Shown: positions 49,001-63,700, counted from the stretch's first letter. The stretch is 64,000 bases of DNA from Distichodus sexfasciatus (GCA_032718565.1 JAVGVS010000410.1:241001-305000), one strand, 5' to 3'. The notes: generated by a model not told the origin, from the letters alone. Made by a program: numbers and translations.

Positions 49001-52000
49001 CCCGATGTCGGCAGTGGGTATCAGATCGCGGTGCAACTTTTTTGTTGCCATGTTCAAGCACAAAAACCTCTTTCCCCCAATCTGTCACATTAAATATGTT
49101 TGACTGTCGTAAAAAGTCTGAGAAATATTCGGCAATTCTCATAAAACGCTCTTAAATATACTACTATATTTTTTTCCCTCTCTGTCTTGCTCTAACTACC
49201 ATGGAAACTGTTACAAATATTTGCTATGCTCCGTCGCCCCTGCATGAGCTCGCCCCAGTACCGTTAGAAAATCGGCATCACAAAGCCGGATGACGGTTTG
49301 TCGTGTGAGTGTGATCAGGAGCTCCTCCTCCTCCTAGCCCTCAACCTCAAACCCAGACAGAGGCATCACAGGCCAAAGCTTGGAGAAGGGCCAGCTTTGT
49401 CCTCCAGCTTGTCTTCTACACACTTAGGTGTGAAGACCTTCAAACGTGGCCCTGTAGACCGCCACACACACTAAAACACACAAACACACACATACAGGTC
49501 TCCCAGATCAGTCCTCCTAGCTCACAATGGCACAGTCCGAGCATTGACTCTGTGGAAGCCGGGATGCTTGAGAAACCGACCCACTCCAACATTTTTTTAA
49601 GGACTCGCACTCGCTCAATAATCTTGACAGAAAAGCAGACTTATAGGGCGAGAGCAGTCGAAATCATCAGCCGCTTGGATCTGGTTCAAAACATACACTA
49701 AATCTGATAAAGCGGAGATAAAGACAGTCCAAAACTGAGCGATAAATTGCATGAAATGTACATCTGGAAAGGGAATAAATCTCCTCGGAGCATGGGAAGA
49801 AATCTTACCGTCGAGATCCTCCGGCCTGGTCAGGTCAATGACTCGTTGTCCAATCTTGCCGTCTTCGCCCAGCTTGCCCAGGTGATGTCCCAAACTGTCG
49901 AAATGAGATCTCTCCTGCACACAACACAGAAGAGAAAACTTAACAACAAGCTCAAATTCTGGTTTTCATTTTTAACCTCATACCTGGTCAAATTCGTGCA
50001 ACGTCTCTAGTGCACAAAGATGACAAAGGGTGTCAAAAAGAGTTGCAGGTGTTGGTCTAGGTTCAACACCCCTTCCTACAGCAGTCCAGCAGTATCCAGC
50101 CTCCAACACTACCACCACTGAGCCCCTGGTCAAGTTGCTTCAGGGGCACTGCTTTGGATTTGAGTGTTTTCTAAATGTTGTAAACGAGCTTCTTAGAGAT
50201 TTAAACTAGGGATGCAGGATAATATTGGAATCATATCGGAATCGGCCGATAATTGCTTTTTCTATGTCATCGGCCTCACTTAACAAATGAGAACCAGCAC
50301 ATGGGCTGTGTCCCGAGCCGCGTACTGCCGCACTTAATAGTGTAATAGGTATAGCGCTCTTATGATACTTTTCTACGTGGTAGTACACATCTCAGGGAAT
50401 AGCCGGGGTGGTAGACTAACTAGGTAGTGCTCATGGAGTGTCACACGCACCCTATTTGACTTGGTACATCACATAGGGCGGGAAGTGACCATTTGTTAAA
50501 ATGTTGTGCACTACGCTGGAAATGTTCCACCCTCGCTCAACTCTGCTTTCACACTCGCCTGACTTGGTGCTGTGTTAGAAATGTCAGAGTTATGACGTTA
50601 TTTTTGTGGCAAAATTCTTAGCGCCTTACAGTGGAATTTTGGTGAGCAAAATATCTTGCCTTTACGCGCTCAACTCTGCCTGCGCTCGTGCTTAACTATG
50701 CCTTAGTGGCAGATATACTGCATGAAAGACGGCTAATTATCAGCATCGGCTAATAATTCCCTTATCGAGCATCCCTACTTTAAATTTTTCCTGGTAATTA
50801 CGGCTTCATGTTGGCCAAGAAACCAAGGGTTTACAACACAGCTTAAGCTGTTTCCTCAGCCTGATTCATTCCCAAAAAGGGGCTTGGACCGTCCCAAAGC
50901 AACTTAAGCTGGTCACAATGAAATATTTACTGACCATCTTAAACTGGCGACCTGCTAAATCCGTTTTGCTGTACCATTTCTTTCCCCTTTCGTATCCAGT
51001 TGGGACTCGAATTCGAATTGACATGCTTGGAATACATTAATCATTACATGTGTTCTGTGTTGCCATAAAAGGCGTACAGTCCTTTTGTATGTTTTGACAC
51101 CCTAGTGTCACTCCCTCTTTATCGCGCATGTCTTCATTCACCCACTTCTTCAGTTGGAACCTTTTGCGGATCAGAGTCGGAGACGCTAAAAGCTCTCGTT
51201 GGTACAAAAAGGATTTAGGAACAACACGCTGAAGGATCCCGTGCACACAATGGGAGTGGGGACTTTGTAGCAAAGCGCTTAGATTCTTCTTCTTCTTCTT
51301 CCTCCTCCTCCTCCTCCTCCTCTCTCTCCTGTTATCTTTGCAGTGCTCTTGCCCCGTCTCTGGCGTCCTGAACTCCCTGCCTATCATTTATTCAGAGCGG
51401 CTGCTTTAAAGAACGCATTGCGTTTTCCCTTTTGTCGTGTCGCTTTCGGCTCCGATTAAACCCAGCATCGCTCCGCCGTCGCCGCCGCCGCCGCACAATG
51501 AAACCCTGTCATTCCGGCAACGACAATATTAAATGTCACGTCCTCGCGTATTGATGGAATAAAATAACAGCTTCGAGGGAGGCCTCTCCCCCCCGCCACC
51601 CATATCCAAACGGGCGGCCGCACATTATGCTTAATGTATTATGCAGAGGAAGAGGGCCGACCGCTGCTCGGGCCCATTGTTAAATGACCTAGTTCTGCCG
51701 CGAGAGCGCCGGGGCATTAGCCGAGCCATCGCTTTTCCAAGAAGGACGAGACGGACACTTGGGCTCGGCATGACGCGAGTAATCTCCCCCTCTCCGGCGA
51801 TTCGGGCCCTCGACATTTGTTTTGTTTTCCGCTCCCCGGGAGAGCTATTGGTTTTTTTCCGGGCTCGAAACGGTGCGATCGGCTGTCTTTCTCGCTCCTC
51901 ACCCCCCACCTTTCCTTAGAGAGGGCCTATCACACACAGTGGGAACAGCCATCCAGGTGGGCTCCTGACACAATGCTAACAGCTCCCCAGCTACGCCGGG

Positions 52001-55000
52001 AAGACACAGACACCAATGTGTGCATTCACCTTTTCGCCGCTTCGCTCGTTTGTTTGTTTACACCTTTTTTTTCTCTCCCCTCCCACCCAGTCGAAATAAG
52101 AAACCCACCAGGGAGCCATTGTTGCGAGATTGTTCTTTATACAGCAGAACATTACTACCACAGCTCAAGGTGTCAGCGCTGCCGCTACATCTGTTGCTGC
52201 TATGCTACGCTAAAGCCGCGTAAAAAGCTAAGGATAACCTACAGCCGAGCTCGTAAACATATATCAGAAATGGAGAAATCTCTCATCCGCACGCAAAAAA
52301 AAAAGAGATTGCTTCAATTAAACTCTTTGCGTACCAGCTCTTTCCGAGAGCGAGGAGATAGAGAGAGAGTGTGTGTGTAGAGCAATTTCCTGCCGCGCTT
52401 GAAGGAACAATCATTATTTATGGCCGTCTGAGTGATTTTGATGTACAATTAACCACTACCTGCTTATGGGCTGTCATTAAGAACTGCCTGTCTTGACTGT
52501 GCTTTGCTTACTTAAGTGTTTTCTAATTATGATATACGCTGCCGGCCCCCGTAGTGGCCCCCCGGGCGGCTTTGTGAGGATGAGACGGAGCTGGGCGCGA
52601 CAAGCACAGTGCCTCGCTTCCTCCTACGCCGCCGTATTCATCACCGGGGCACATTATTGCGCTTAATGAAAGGAGCACGCAGACCCCCTCTCCTTCTTCC
52701 CCCCACTGATGACAAATTGACAGATATGAGATTAGTTGGACGGTCGGGAGGAATCGGAGATCTTTGGATGTGCATTTAGTGTTGTGTGTGTGTGTTTGGG
52801 AGGAGATCTGTAATAAATTAGCCGCTTCTTCCCTCCCCCGCGCTCGGCCGACCCTCTCTGATCAATCAAGGCCTTTTATAAACTCATGATCATTAAGCAT
52901 TATGTAGGAGCTCGGATGGGAAAAGAACAGGAGCCATCCATCACCGAGTTTCATCCATCACTGCCGCGACGCTAAACTTTCCCTCCCTCCCGTCCTCCCT
53001 TTCGCCGGGCGCAGAAATAATTAACGAACAAGTCAACGGGGAGCAATTGTGGACCGAAGGAGGTCCATCTTCATCTCCCCACCTTTAAACTGCACACAGT
53101 CCCGGCCGCTGTAGGACTTGGACCGGGTTCGGCTTTAGGGTCAGACAACGGTCTTCTCCCCCCCGATTAGGAAGCATTAGTGAGAATGCAATCGAGGGAG
53201 TGCTCCAGCGGGATGCTGCAGACGAACATTAGCCTAAATGCACATCGCCTGAGCAAACTGCATTTCCATAAAAGTTTACACACTGTGTTTTATATACTTA
53301 TCGTCATAATTTATGTTGCAGCATTAGTATTATAGTGAAAAATCGGGGCGATAATTTATGCACGGCATCAGGCTTTTTTTGTTTGAAGGCCCCGGGGAAG
53401 AAGAAGAAGAAAAATACTTAGCCAACTATCATAACTTTACTACCGGCTGCATCAAGCGACGTGATAAATTAATGGCATTTTTATCATTTTATGGTGTCAT
53501 TAAATTTTTACTGATCACTCTACCACAGAAGAGCCATAAAGGACGGGACGGGCTCTGTCCGGCTGGGCAGAAAGTGAAGCTCAGATCTCTGGAACCGGCA
53601 TGCAATAAAGGATATTTATAATGGGCATTACACCGGAAAAACGATGAGGAAAAAAAAACACCTCACAAAAGCAAGGAGGATGAGAAGGAGAAGGAGATAA
53701 GAAGGAATAAAGGGAGATAATATGAGTTAAGGCTTAGGCTAGTGGGAGAGAGGGAGAGGAGGGAGTAAGACTGAGAAAGAAAAAGGAGGGGTGGGACGGG
53801 GGGGGGATAAGAGAAGTGTGCACTGGAAAGAGAGAAAAAAGGAGAGGGAGAAAGAGAAACAATATAAGAAAGAAAAGATGTCCTGGTACACAGCGCGCCC
53901 CTCCCATCCTAACCGCGACCTCTCTGGCGCACGGCTGGCTCTTCCCTCAAATGCGTTCAGCATGCGGCCCTTCCTCCCCACATCTGAAATTATAGCCACA
54001 CACTCCAAGGCTGAAGTGGAAAAAAAGACACCCACAATAATCTCCCCTAAAAACCCTCCCCTCCATCTATCCATCCATCCATCCCTCCCTCCCTCCCTCC
54101 CTAGCCTCCCCAGTCTTCAAATTTGGTTTGCCCTTATTTTTTTAGTTTCAACAGTAAAATGGTTGCGCAGTGAAGTAATGACACAGAAAAAGGGCCCCGA
54201 TGGTAGGGAGCGCTGAAACTTCGTGAGCGACTGGAGGCGGGCCAGCGGCGGCGGTGGCGCAGCGAGAGCTTTAATCGGCTCGGCCGCAGAACATGTGCCG
54301 GCGGGCTCGCGTTGGGGCCCCCGAGGGCAGGAGAAAGCTGCGCCAGCGCCTGGGCTAGGCTAAGCTCGGCTTGGCTCAGCTAGGCTAGGCCGGGCTCTAC
54401 TAACAGCGCACAGAAGTGGCATCTACTACTTGCTGCTAAATGTCGGCGTCTTGTGCAATGTCATATTATGAGCAACGCCAATCATACGAAGGTTTACGTT
54501 CCCTTTTCATTATGACATGACATTTGACACTACGTCTATTTACTGTATCGCGCCCTGTTGAATGCTAAAGGTTACGACACGCTACTACATGTTTCACTGT
54601 GACTGTGAGGATGGATTCTACCTTGGCGACAATGGACGCAAGAACCTTTGGCCTGTAGCTACTTTTTCTCAGTAGCTCTACCTTCCCCAAAACTTGGTAA
54701 CACTCCTACGGTATAAACAGGGGCCACGTGTCCTTGGATTTGGCTCAGGCCAAGACCATACAAACTGCGCAAAATGCCAATTTTTAGGTTTGGCCTCGCG
54801 TCTCTGTCTGTGTCCACGTCGTCTTCTATTTGTTCTCTGACTGCTGCATGATGGGAGTGAGGAGAACAGGCGAAAACATCTGAGTGACCTTGACAGGTAC
54901 GAAGGAATGGAGTTATTAATTAGCCTTTATTGTTGCCCAGGTGCATGGGGCTAATATCATGACGGGCGGAATGTGAGGAGAGAAAAAAAAACACCGAGCA

Positions 55001-58000
55001 CAAAAGACATAATGGCCCGGCGGATAACTGTTCGTGACACGTCCTTGCCTTGTCGCCGCCATCAGAGAAGGCGGTATTGTAGGCTGCATTATGGCCTCCA
55101 CACCTGCTCATGAGTTCGTCCAGCGCTGCGTGCGGATAACGGAGGGGTTTTTTTACGGACCACAGTCAGCAGTAGGGCTGGGTGATCTGATCTCAAATCA
55201 ATATTACAACTAATTGAAAATGTAACTTCAAATATGAATAAAAAACAAGTTTTGGGTTTTTTTTAAGGTCCTGATAAGGTTTGTACTTATGCTATTAAAC
55301 TATTACAAGCCAGAATTTTTAAAAAGTATTGAAAACTGTATTAAGAAACTTAAAATCTAAATAATCAAAGTTTTCCAAATAATCTAAAGATGTTTTAAAT
55401 TAACAGCCCAGATGTAGTTCAGACTGTCAAAAGAAAACAGGCAGAAAGTTGCTGCTTTAAAAGCCAGCACAGATCTTTGGCTGTTATATCGAGCTGCAGG
55501 GAAACAACAAGGCTCCGGCATCCACATTTTATTTTGCAACTCATCTGCTTTTAATTCTCACTGCAACCAATCACAATGTTATTTATAAGTAGCTTTCCAG
55601 TAGTCGCTCGTTTTAAAAGCATCTAGTCTTAAGCACGTGCGCTTGTGTGGTAAGCCTCGGGCTTGCTTTCATGCGGTCTCTGGGTCTGCTGCCGCAAAAT
55701 GGGCCTCAGTGCTCCCAAACTCCCGAGCTCCAGTGTCTGGGTGCTTGGCATAAAGGGGCATAAAGGTTGGCACCTGATCCTCAAGCATTTTTATACGTTT
55801 AAATAAACGTATAGGCCTTTTCTTTTCAGATCTGGTTTGTTGTTTTAAGGACAGAGTCCCACTTTATTCAGTCAGCAAAAACTGAGTCGGCAAGTGAGAG
55901 GCGGCATAGATACGTCTGTAGTCGGGGGGATTCCACATTCGTTAGGGTTGTGCGTCAGCTGACAGCTCTGACTTATTTATAGAGAGGGGACAAAAAACAA
56001 TAAAAGCCAACTCGAACCGCAACACGCAACCTTCTTCCTCAACTTTCACGAGGGAAACGACGCGTTTTATTCGCGGCCATCTCGTCGCTGCGAGGGCCCT
56101 CTTTTTCCGGCGCTCTCTTTTCCTTCCATGCTGCGTTGAGATCATACACTCGAGTTCTATTTTTATGGCTTTGCAGCTCTAAATGACCCCGAACTGTTCG
56201 CCGAGTCCTTAAGGGTCTGTTAAGAGGGACCTCGCTTTCTCTGGCCTTATCATGCCATCTATTAACAATAATGGAACAACCCCAGAAGACAATTTAGAGC
56301 ACATGATCAGGGAGACAGAGGGCCCTTTATGCGGCCGTTCCGAGAGGTTCTGTCCCAATATGGTGGGGCATAAATGACCCATTGTGGCCTATTCTTTCTG
56401 TCGGCCTTTGTTGCAGGCCCCTCGCTGTAAGCGGAGCCGGCTGGGTCCAGAGCGCCGGGCTTGTTAGGCGTCTGAACGACAGCCTCGCTTTGGCTGTCTG
56501 CTATTTTACACAGCCACCGAGGAAAATCAGAAGCCATCGGTTTCAGCTATGAGGTTATGGAGGTTGTTTTTGGTCTAAACTTGGCATTTTACCCCCAACA
56601 CACACCCTCACACACCAGAGCTGCACAACATTGCTGTATAATAATAATAATAATAATGATAATAATACTACTACTACTACTAATAATAATAATAATAATA
56701 ATGGGCCGTCAAAAACATGCAGTTTAGGTTGATTGGTGACTCAAGCGGTTAAACTGATTGCTATGAGGGGTGGCACGGTGGCGCATAAGTTAGCACTGCT
56801 GCCTCACAGTGAGAAGGTCCTGGGTTCAATCCCCAGGTCGGCTGTAGGGCCTTTCCGTGTGGAGTTTGCATGCTCTCCCCGTGTTCGTGTGGGTTTCCTG
56901 CGGGCGCTCTGCTTTCCTCCCACTGTCCCAATCGCTCAATCCCTATCAGAGTCGCAGGGACCGGAGCCTATCCCGGGAACTACAGGCACAAGGCAGTGAC
57001 CGACCCTGGGCAGGGCACGCACACTCAAAAGCTTGCACTGTAGGTTGATTGGCGAACCTACATTGGCCCCGTAAGGTGTCAGTGTGTGTGCACTGCCTAG
57101 GGCTGGTCCCCACCTCGCGCTCATAAGTTCCGGGCCCCACTCCTGCCGCAACCCCGGTTGGGATTAAGCGGTTCGGATAATGAATGAATCAATGAATGAT
57201 CGCCAGGATTTTTTTTCCAAACGGCTTAAAAACCTCAGTTTGAAAAGAACGAAACATTGTAAAATGATATATTTTTGTAGGGGAATGAAGTTTTTGAAAA
57301 TAAAAAGCTGAAAAAGATCTTTTTACTCTATGAACTTTTTGTGAATGTGAACCAGCCTGTGCTGAACATTTAAATCTGAGTAAATAATGATATGCCAGAC
57401 ACACTTCTCATGTAGGTTATTCATGGAAAACAAGAATTGGGCGATTTTTTCTGTTATAAAGCAGCGAAAATAGTTTGAGAATGATGATGCTGAAACAATA
57501 TATTGTGCAACCCTAACACTCACACACAGACACACACACGGCCTCATCCCACAGCCTCAGACGAACGCTGTCTATTTTTATCCCCTTGCCATATTCAAAC
57601 AATTGGAATAAAAGTATGAATGTAAGCAAGGCACAACAGTGGCACTTGCAGCCGAGGGCTTGAGGCTAAGTGTTGAGTATAATCAAATTTCGGGCGGCCA
57701 AACCCATGTATGGCAGGATTTACTAGTGCAAGGCCCCCCTCCCCCCCAAAAAAAAACCTCTAACCTGGCAATTTCCAAGACAGCGGCGGAAAAAGGAGAA
57801 GAAAATTGCTTCCAGGGCTGCAGACCAGACAAGATTATACTCGAGGGCTTTGTGAGGGCCGGCGTGAATGGGACTCCAATGCGCGCCGAGGGAAATGGGG
57901 CACACGTCTGATCCCGCGCCCAAAAGCCGAGGCGGGCGAGGATTTTGGAGGAGGGAACGTTTGCATCGTTTGAGGGCCCCGGCGGCGGCTCGGGGGAACC

Positions 58001-60752
58001 TGAGGACAGTGAATGTTCCAACTTGTCAATAATGCACAGCGGAGGAGGGAGGGGCAGGAGGGCGGCGTCGCTCAATAGGTTAATACACTGGCCTTTCACC
58101 TTCTTGATTCCGGTTTGGAAGGTGTCAGCAGAGGAATACATTTTGAGTTCCTCGCCGGGCGCCGTGTCGAACCTCGACGGCTGTCAGATATCGGCTGATT
58201 AGCAATGGAAATGTCAGACTCGCTGCAACGCAGGCTTAAGAGAAGAGGGGTGGGGTGGGGGTGGGGGGTTCTACTTTGATCAATGGGGACATTGGAGGAA
58301 ACACTCGGCGGGTTTTACTGAGCAGACCTGCCCTGCCGGCCCGAGACAGAGGTCAGCACAATGGGATTGGCTGTAGCGTTGAAAAAAAAAGAAGAAAAAG
58401 ACGAGGCGGAATCTGTTTGACCGCAAAACTTCAAAGTGGATGCTGAAACGTAGGACGGGGGGAAAAAAGCGTTGTTCTGGATAAAAGCATCAGAACGGGG
58501 CGATAAATAATGGAATGGAGTAATTGCTCTCTGCAGACAATAATACGTATTAATAAATATTTGAGAAAAAGTAAATTGTGAGAGGGCCCGTAAAAGCTTT
58601 TCTTCCTCTGATGGGATACAGTAGGGAAAACGAGAGATAAAAGAAGAACAAGAAGGGGGGAGGCGAAAAACAAGTGGGTAAACAAGGTTCACTAAAGCAT
58701 GAATATTTTAAATGATACCTAGAGGACAGGAGCTATAAAGGCCTGGACTTGTCCACCTCAGAAGGACGAAGTGGGGTAAAAAAAAAAAACGCCCCTGACT
58801 CGACGGCCCGAGAGGGCGAGGAAAGGAAAAAAGGTAGACAGAGAAGGCGAAAGACAGGGAAGGAGGGAGAGATGCGGGTCACCACATTGTGCTCCTCAGA
58901 CACACTTTGTATTAAAAGATGAATTGATCCATCTGTAAGCAGCACTTAGCCCCACTCTCTGGCTCGGTCGTTACACCGGGATAAATCAATATTTAATATC
59001 CCCCTCCAACAGCCCCGCTAGATGATTTTAACCTCTCCTTAATCCCATTTACCCCACCTTTCCAGAATCGTCCATGCAAGCTTTCACTATGATAAACTTC
59101 CAAACAGCCGACTGGGAGCCGGCTATTAAAGTGGCGTTGGCTATTTATGTCAGGTGAGGCGTGGCTGCTGAAATATTAATATTCTGAAACGGAGCAAAGC
59201 GAAAGGCTTTTAGGTGAACGGTCAGCGGCCTTCTCAATCGGTCCGGGACTGACGTTTGGGAGATGTAGGACGACGAGCTTGAAACTGGTCAGTATTGTTT
59301 CCAGTATTGTTGCTAACATGATAGTGATGGAGGTGGTGCGAAGTCCCTGAAAACCCAGAAATACCTTGCCCTTACATCAAAGGCGTCCAGAGAAAGCAGC
59401 TGGGTTAACCGCCCGGCTTCATGTCCTTTCCCCAGCATTTCGAAGTGCCTGAAACTCTGAGCTGTTGGCCGGTGTTGGGGAAGCTACTTTTAAACGGTAG
59501 ATTAAATGACAAGCTACTCATGATTAAAAGTATCTACACCACAAGCAACAGAAAAAGAGTAACTACATCAAAGCTATTTCATCCGGTAATATGTAATATT
59601 TGTGCTGTATTAATTAAAGAAATGGGAAATATGTTGTTAAACGTAATTTAAAAATCTACTTTCTAACAATGTAATGTCAGATCATACATTTTGATACAGA
59701 AATGGATTTACGCTTCCATCTTTACCAGTGTGAACTCAATCCTCCGACAAATTCAAATATTTAGTAACAGTTCACAGGCTCTGAAACAGTTACTTACTGG
59801 AAAAGCTACCGCATTTTAAAAGTACTTTTACTACTGAAAATCAGTAATTAAGTTAGCGGTGTCACTCATTTTTGTTAGCTAGTCCCCAACACTGCTAGCA
59901 ATCAGAAGATTCTGAGGTTTGAATTCTAAAAACCAATGCTGGGCCCCCAAAGAGACCCTTATCCCCAGTGTTTAAACAGAAACGGGAGTTGCTTAAAAGT
60001 CACTGACATAAATGGTGTAAATGTGCTGAAACATGAGGCAGAACTTTTTAGGAGCCATCCATGTGGCGCGGTGGTCCAAAGTGCCTCAATATTGACGCCA
60101 CACTAATTTAAGCGAGTGAAAACCCAAAGTGTCGCACAGTTTTTTTGGAGGCAGCAGTGAAGAACGGCTCTGGCTTTGATTTTCCAAATGTTACGAAGCC
60201 ACAGGAAGAGAAGCGGCTCTCGTTTGTTTGAGACTTTAATAAGGTCGTTTGGGCGTGCAGTAGGGCAAGGTGGAACTGTCTCTTTAGAACATCAGATGGC
60301 AGTCAGGCTTCAGGCTTCAGAAAGAGGCTGGAGTACAAAAGAGACAGTGCCATTTTCTCCTATTGGGCTTCGGCTCAAAGGTCATAAAACTGCTGTTCAG
60401 AGAGATGGCAGCAGCTAAGGGAGAGAGAGAGGGAGAGAGACGCACAAACGTTGCTTGACTGACTTCAAAAATTAAAAAAACGTGGGGAGTCTTCGCCATG
60501 CGTTACCTATGGCAACAATGATAACCCAAACATACCGGTCATATTTTCAGACTGATAGAGCACCTAATTATTATTTGTTGTTGCCTCCTCTGCGCTGCCA
60601 AAGCCGGGCGGATCTCCACTTCCCAGAAATACCTTGCCCTTACATCAAAGGCGTCCAGAGAAAATGGCTGGTTTAACCGCCTGGCTTCATGTCTCTTCTC
60701 TTCTCCAGCATTTGCGGCCTACGAGAAGTCTCCGGGGCAGGGGGGCAAGAGT

Positions 60753-60786
<34 letters not shown>

Positions 60787-63700
60787 AAGGTGTGGAATGA
60801 CGAGACAACTCTCGAAATGGACTCCCCCGCCCTCTCTGCCTGCTTAGGAAAACACCGAGCTCACCTGAGCTCCGTCCGCAAACAAGCGGCTGAAAAGACC
60901 GAGGCTGGGGCAACAAAGCCGGCGTGGGACAAAAGTGAGGTAGAAAAAGAAAAAGCTAAGCTCTGCCTGCTAAGAACAATGCGGGCGTAGGTGTGTGTCG
61001 GCCTGTTGACAAACGTTCCCATTCAGCCATTGTTAAGAGTAAGGCATTTGTGTCGTGTAGCGGCTTGTTCCTTCGCTCGGCTGACCACGAGCTAACCTCG
61101 GAGCTCGGGAAGGTGCGGGAGAGGCAGGGCGGGCGAACGGCTCGCTGCCGGGGAAGGTGAAAAGGGCGGGGTTAGAAAGAGGGAGAGAGAGAGAGAGAGA
61201 GAGAGGAGTGAGGGAGTGGGAAAAAGAGAAAGAGACAGGTGACGGGGATACGTGCTCGCATACCGTATCCACCTCCCAAAGACGGCGAACAAAGGCTGCG
61301 AAAGCCCCGAAGAATAGCAGGTAATACCGCAGCTTAAGCGGCCGCTCCGAACAAACTCCTCTCATAAAGGTATCCATATAAAACAGAGCATTGTGTTGGA
61401 GAAAACAGGATTCTTTCTTTCGCAACGCTGCCGTGTGGAGTAAAGAGGCAAATTGCCAAAGAGACAGCAGCGACGCTAGACTTCCTCGACCCTGGGAATT
61501 CAGTGAGGGGGACGTTGGGATATTTAAGCGTTTAAGCCAAAAAAGAGCTCGCATTATCGCTACTGAAAAAAAGGGAGGCCTCGGCCGGTTTATTCCAGAG
61601 AGCGCTGCTCACCACTGGCGCGACCGCCCGCATTGGGGGCAACGTGTCTGGCACCGGTCGGCCCCTACTTCTTAAAGTCGCTTAAAAAATAGTCCCCCTG
61701 CTTTTTTACATATACATTGGCCTACTTTTAAGATGCTGGTTGAAAGTAATCAGGTGCTGAAATATTAATGACGCCCCGCTCCCAGTTCCTCCCTGCTTCT
61801 CACAGCCAACTGGCAATATGGCATCAATCAGACGAGAGCGGGGTAGCGCTTACCCCCCCACCCGCTTCTTTTACTTCAACCCCCCCGCCCCACTCCTTGA
61901 TTGACTCATTGATTGAAGATATTTTTAAAGGGAATCCCTGGGAGTCTGTTTGCTCCTGGTACAAAGCGCGCCTGTCCCACACCAGGGGCCCGAGAAGGTC
62001 TCCTGTCTGCTTTAATTGGGCTGAGACATCACAGTTCGAATGGGCTCAGGGCAGCACCGGAGGACCGCGATCGGCCCTGACGCGCACAAACTCGAACACA
62101 CACACACATACATACACATTCACATATACACTCTCTCAAGTGAGGGCCACACACGTGCCATGCCAATGTCAATCAAAAGTGGCCCTCTGGAACCGCATCA
62201 AAGTCTTGAATTAAAAGATCTTTTAAAAGCGCAGTGGACAGAAGAGAATTTGCAAAGTTTGGTTGTTTCTCTTTTTCGCTACTTTTGACGAGACGCTACG
62301 GACGTGGCCTTCTTCGCCCACAAAGCAATTTACCGTTTGACGATACAGGAACGTTTCCGGCAAATTTCGACGTGCTTAAACAGGTCAAGAGACGGAAGAC
62401 GGCGAAGAAAGAATCTCACCTTGTCGCTCCTGCAGTTGTTGAGAGCCAGACCGGAAAGGGCTGAGAGTTTGGCCTCCATGCCCTGCTGGCTGTGCTGCAG
62501 CTGCTCTCTCTGAATCTGCTCCCTCATCTTCCTCGCCTCCTGGATGGCCTTCATCACCGTGTCCTGGTCTCCGAACAATGCCGTGGAGTTCAGGCTGGAC
62601 AGGATGTCTACACATACAATTTGTAAGACGCGTGATTACAACGCTGGAAGTTTAGAGGCGGTCTAAAAAGCTGTGATAGACACGCCATGTGAGGTCTGAC
62701 TATCGGGTCTTCGTATCGCTACGTAAAGCGTGTGTTTACGGCCCGTGTGGCACGGGGGTTTGGGGGAAGAAAATAAGGCAGCAATCTCGGCGCGTGACGC
62801 CTTTCTGTAATTAGCGGATCAAAGCGAGGTGAGGCCGGGTGGCAGTTAAAACGTCGGAAATAGAAACAAAAGCAAACACCAAGCCCCGCGGTTCAAAGGG
62901 TAAGCAGGGAAGGGAAATGAATGCAGTTCAAGTAATGGCCTGGGTTTAATGAAAGACTGTTTTTAGCAACAGTTAGTTGCGACTTCCGTAAAAACGGGTT
63001 TAATATGAGAGATGAACGGGGAGCTTTGAAAAACAAATCGTCAGCGCCGGCATCCGTCGCATTTTACTAGGCTGCCTGTAATGGCACCGTTTGGGAGGAG
63101 ATTAAGAGATGCGGTGGTGTAAATTGCACGCGTCGGAGACGACTGGAATGCAGTTGCCTGCAACCAAGAATCTGGCCACTTTTTAACTGCGTATGCGCAT
63201 AGGCCGAATGGAAAATGTTAACATAAAAGCAGTGTTGGAGAGTCGTTAACTAAAATAAGTGACGCCGCTACATTTTTCACTAGCTTATCAGTAGCAAAGC
63301 TACTTTTAGAACGCTGAAGGCTTTACAATCACTAACTGCTTCATAAAGCACAAATCTGTTGCTGTTAAATATCTGCAAGGTAGTGCCACTTTAGTAAAAC
63401 AGAGGCTTGGCTCTTTTATTCATTTGGGGCAGTTGGTAGCGTAAAGGCTAGGGAGTTTGCCCGTGATCAGAAGTTCGCCGGTTCGAATCTCGGACAGGTA
63501 AAGGTACCACTGAGATACTTATGAGCAGACTGCTCCCCGGCTCCTTCACGGACGGGTCACTTTTGGTTGTGGTGCACTGTGTGCTGTGGTGTGTTCACAA
63601 CAAATAATCACTCACTTTCACTTGTAGCTTGAAAGACTACTCTTTAAAAGTAGCTTGCACAACACTGCATTTAAGCAAGTTCTGTGCCTAAAACCACCGT

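Larger units (their letters stand above)
42134..49808 (-). other. sox6 intron (7675 bases)
   Basis: Donor GTAAGATT, acceptor TTTCCAG. Contains the 43.7-44.3 kb tandem repeat, microsatellites and a SINE at 48.7 kb, plus long unique GC-mixed blocks (44.3-48.5 kb) with no exon seen. Confidence 0.9.
49915..62419 (-). other. sox6 intron (12505 bases)
   Basis: Donor GTGAGATT, acceptor GTGTGCAG. Contains family B, SINE-like and MITE insertions, the 42-base duplication, and unique blocks at 51.4-53.6 and 57.6-59.3 kb. No additional coding exon was recognised. Confidence 0.9.

Noticed and set aside
51817..52380. 187-residue open frame on plus
   Set aside because: No family resemblance, no splice logic with sox6 (opposite strand), no coding bias visible.
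63437..63490. tRNA gene suggested by A-like and B boxes
   Set aside because: No cloverleaf or anticodon arm is evident and a SINE body follows; the same structure repeats at 48.7 kb.
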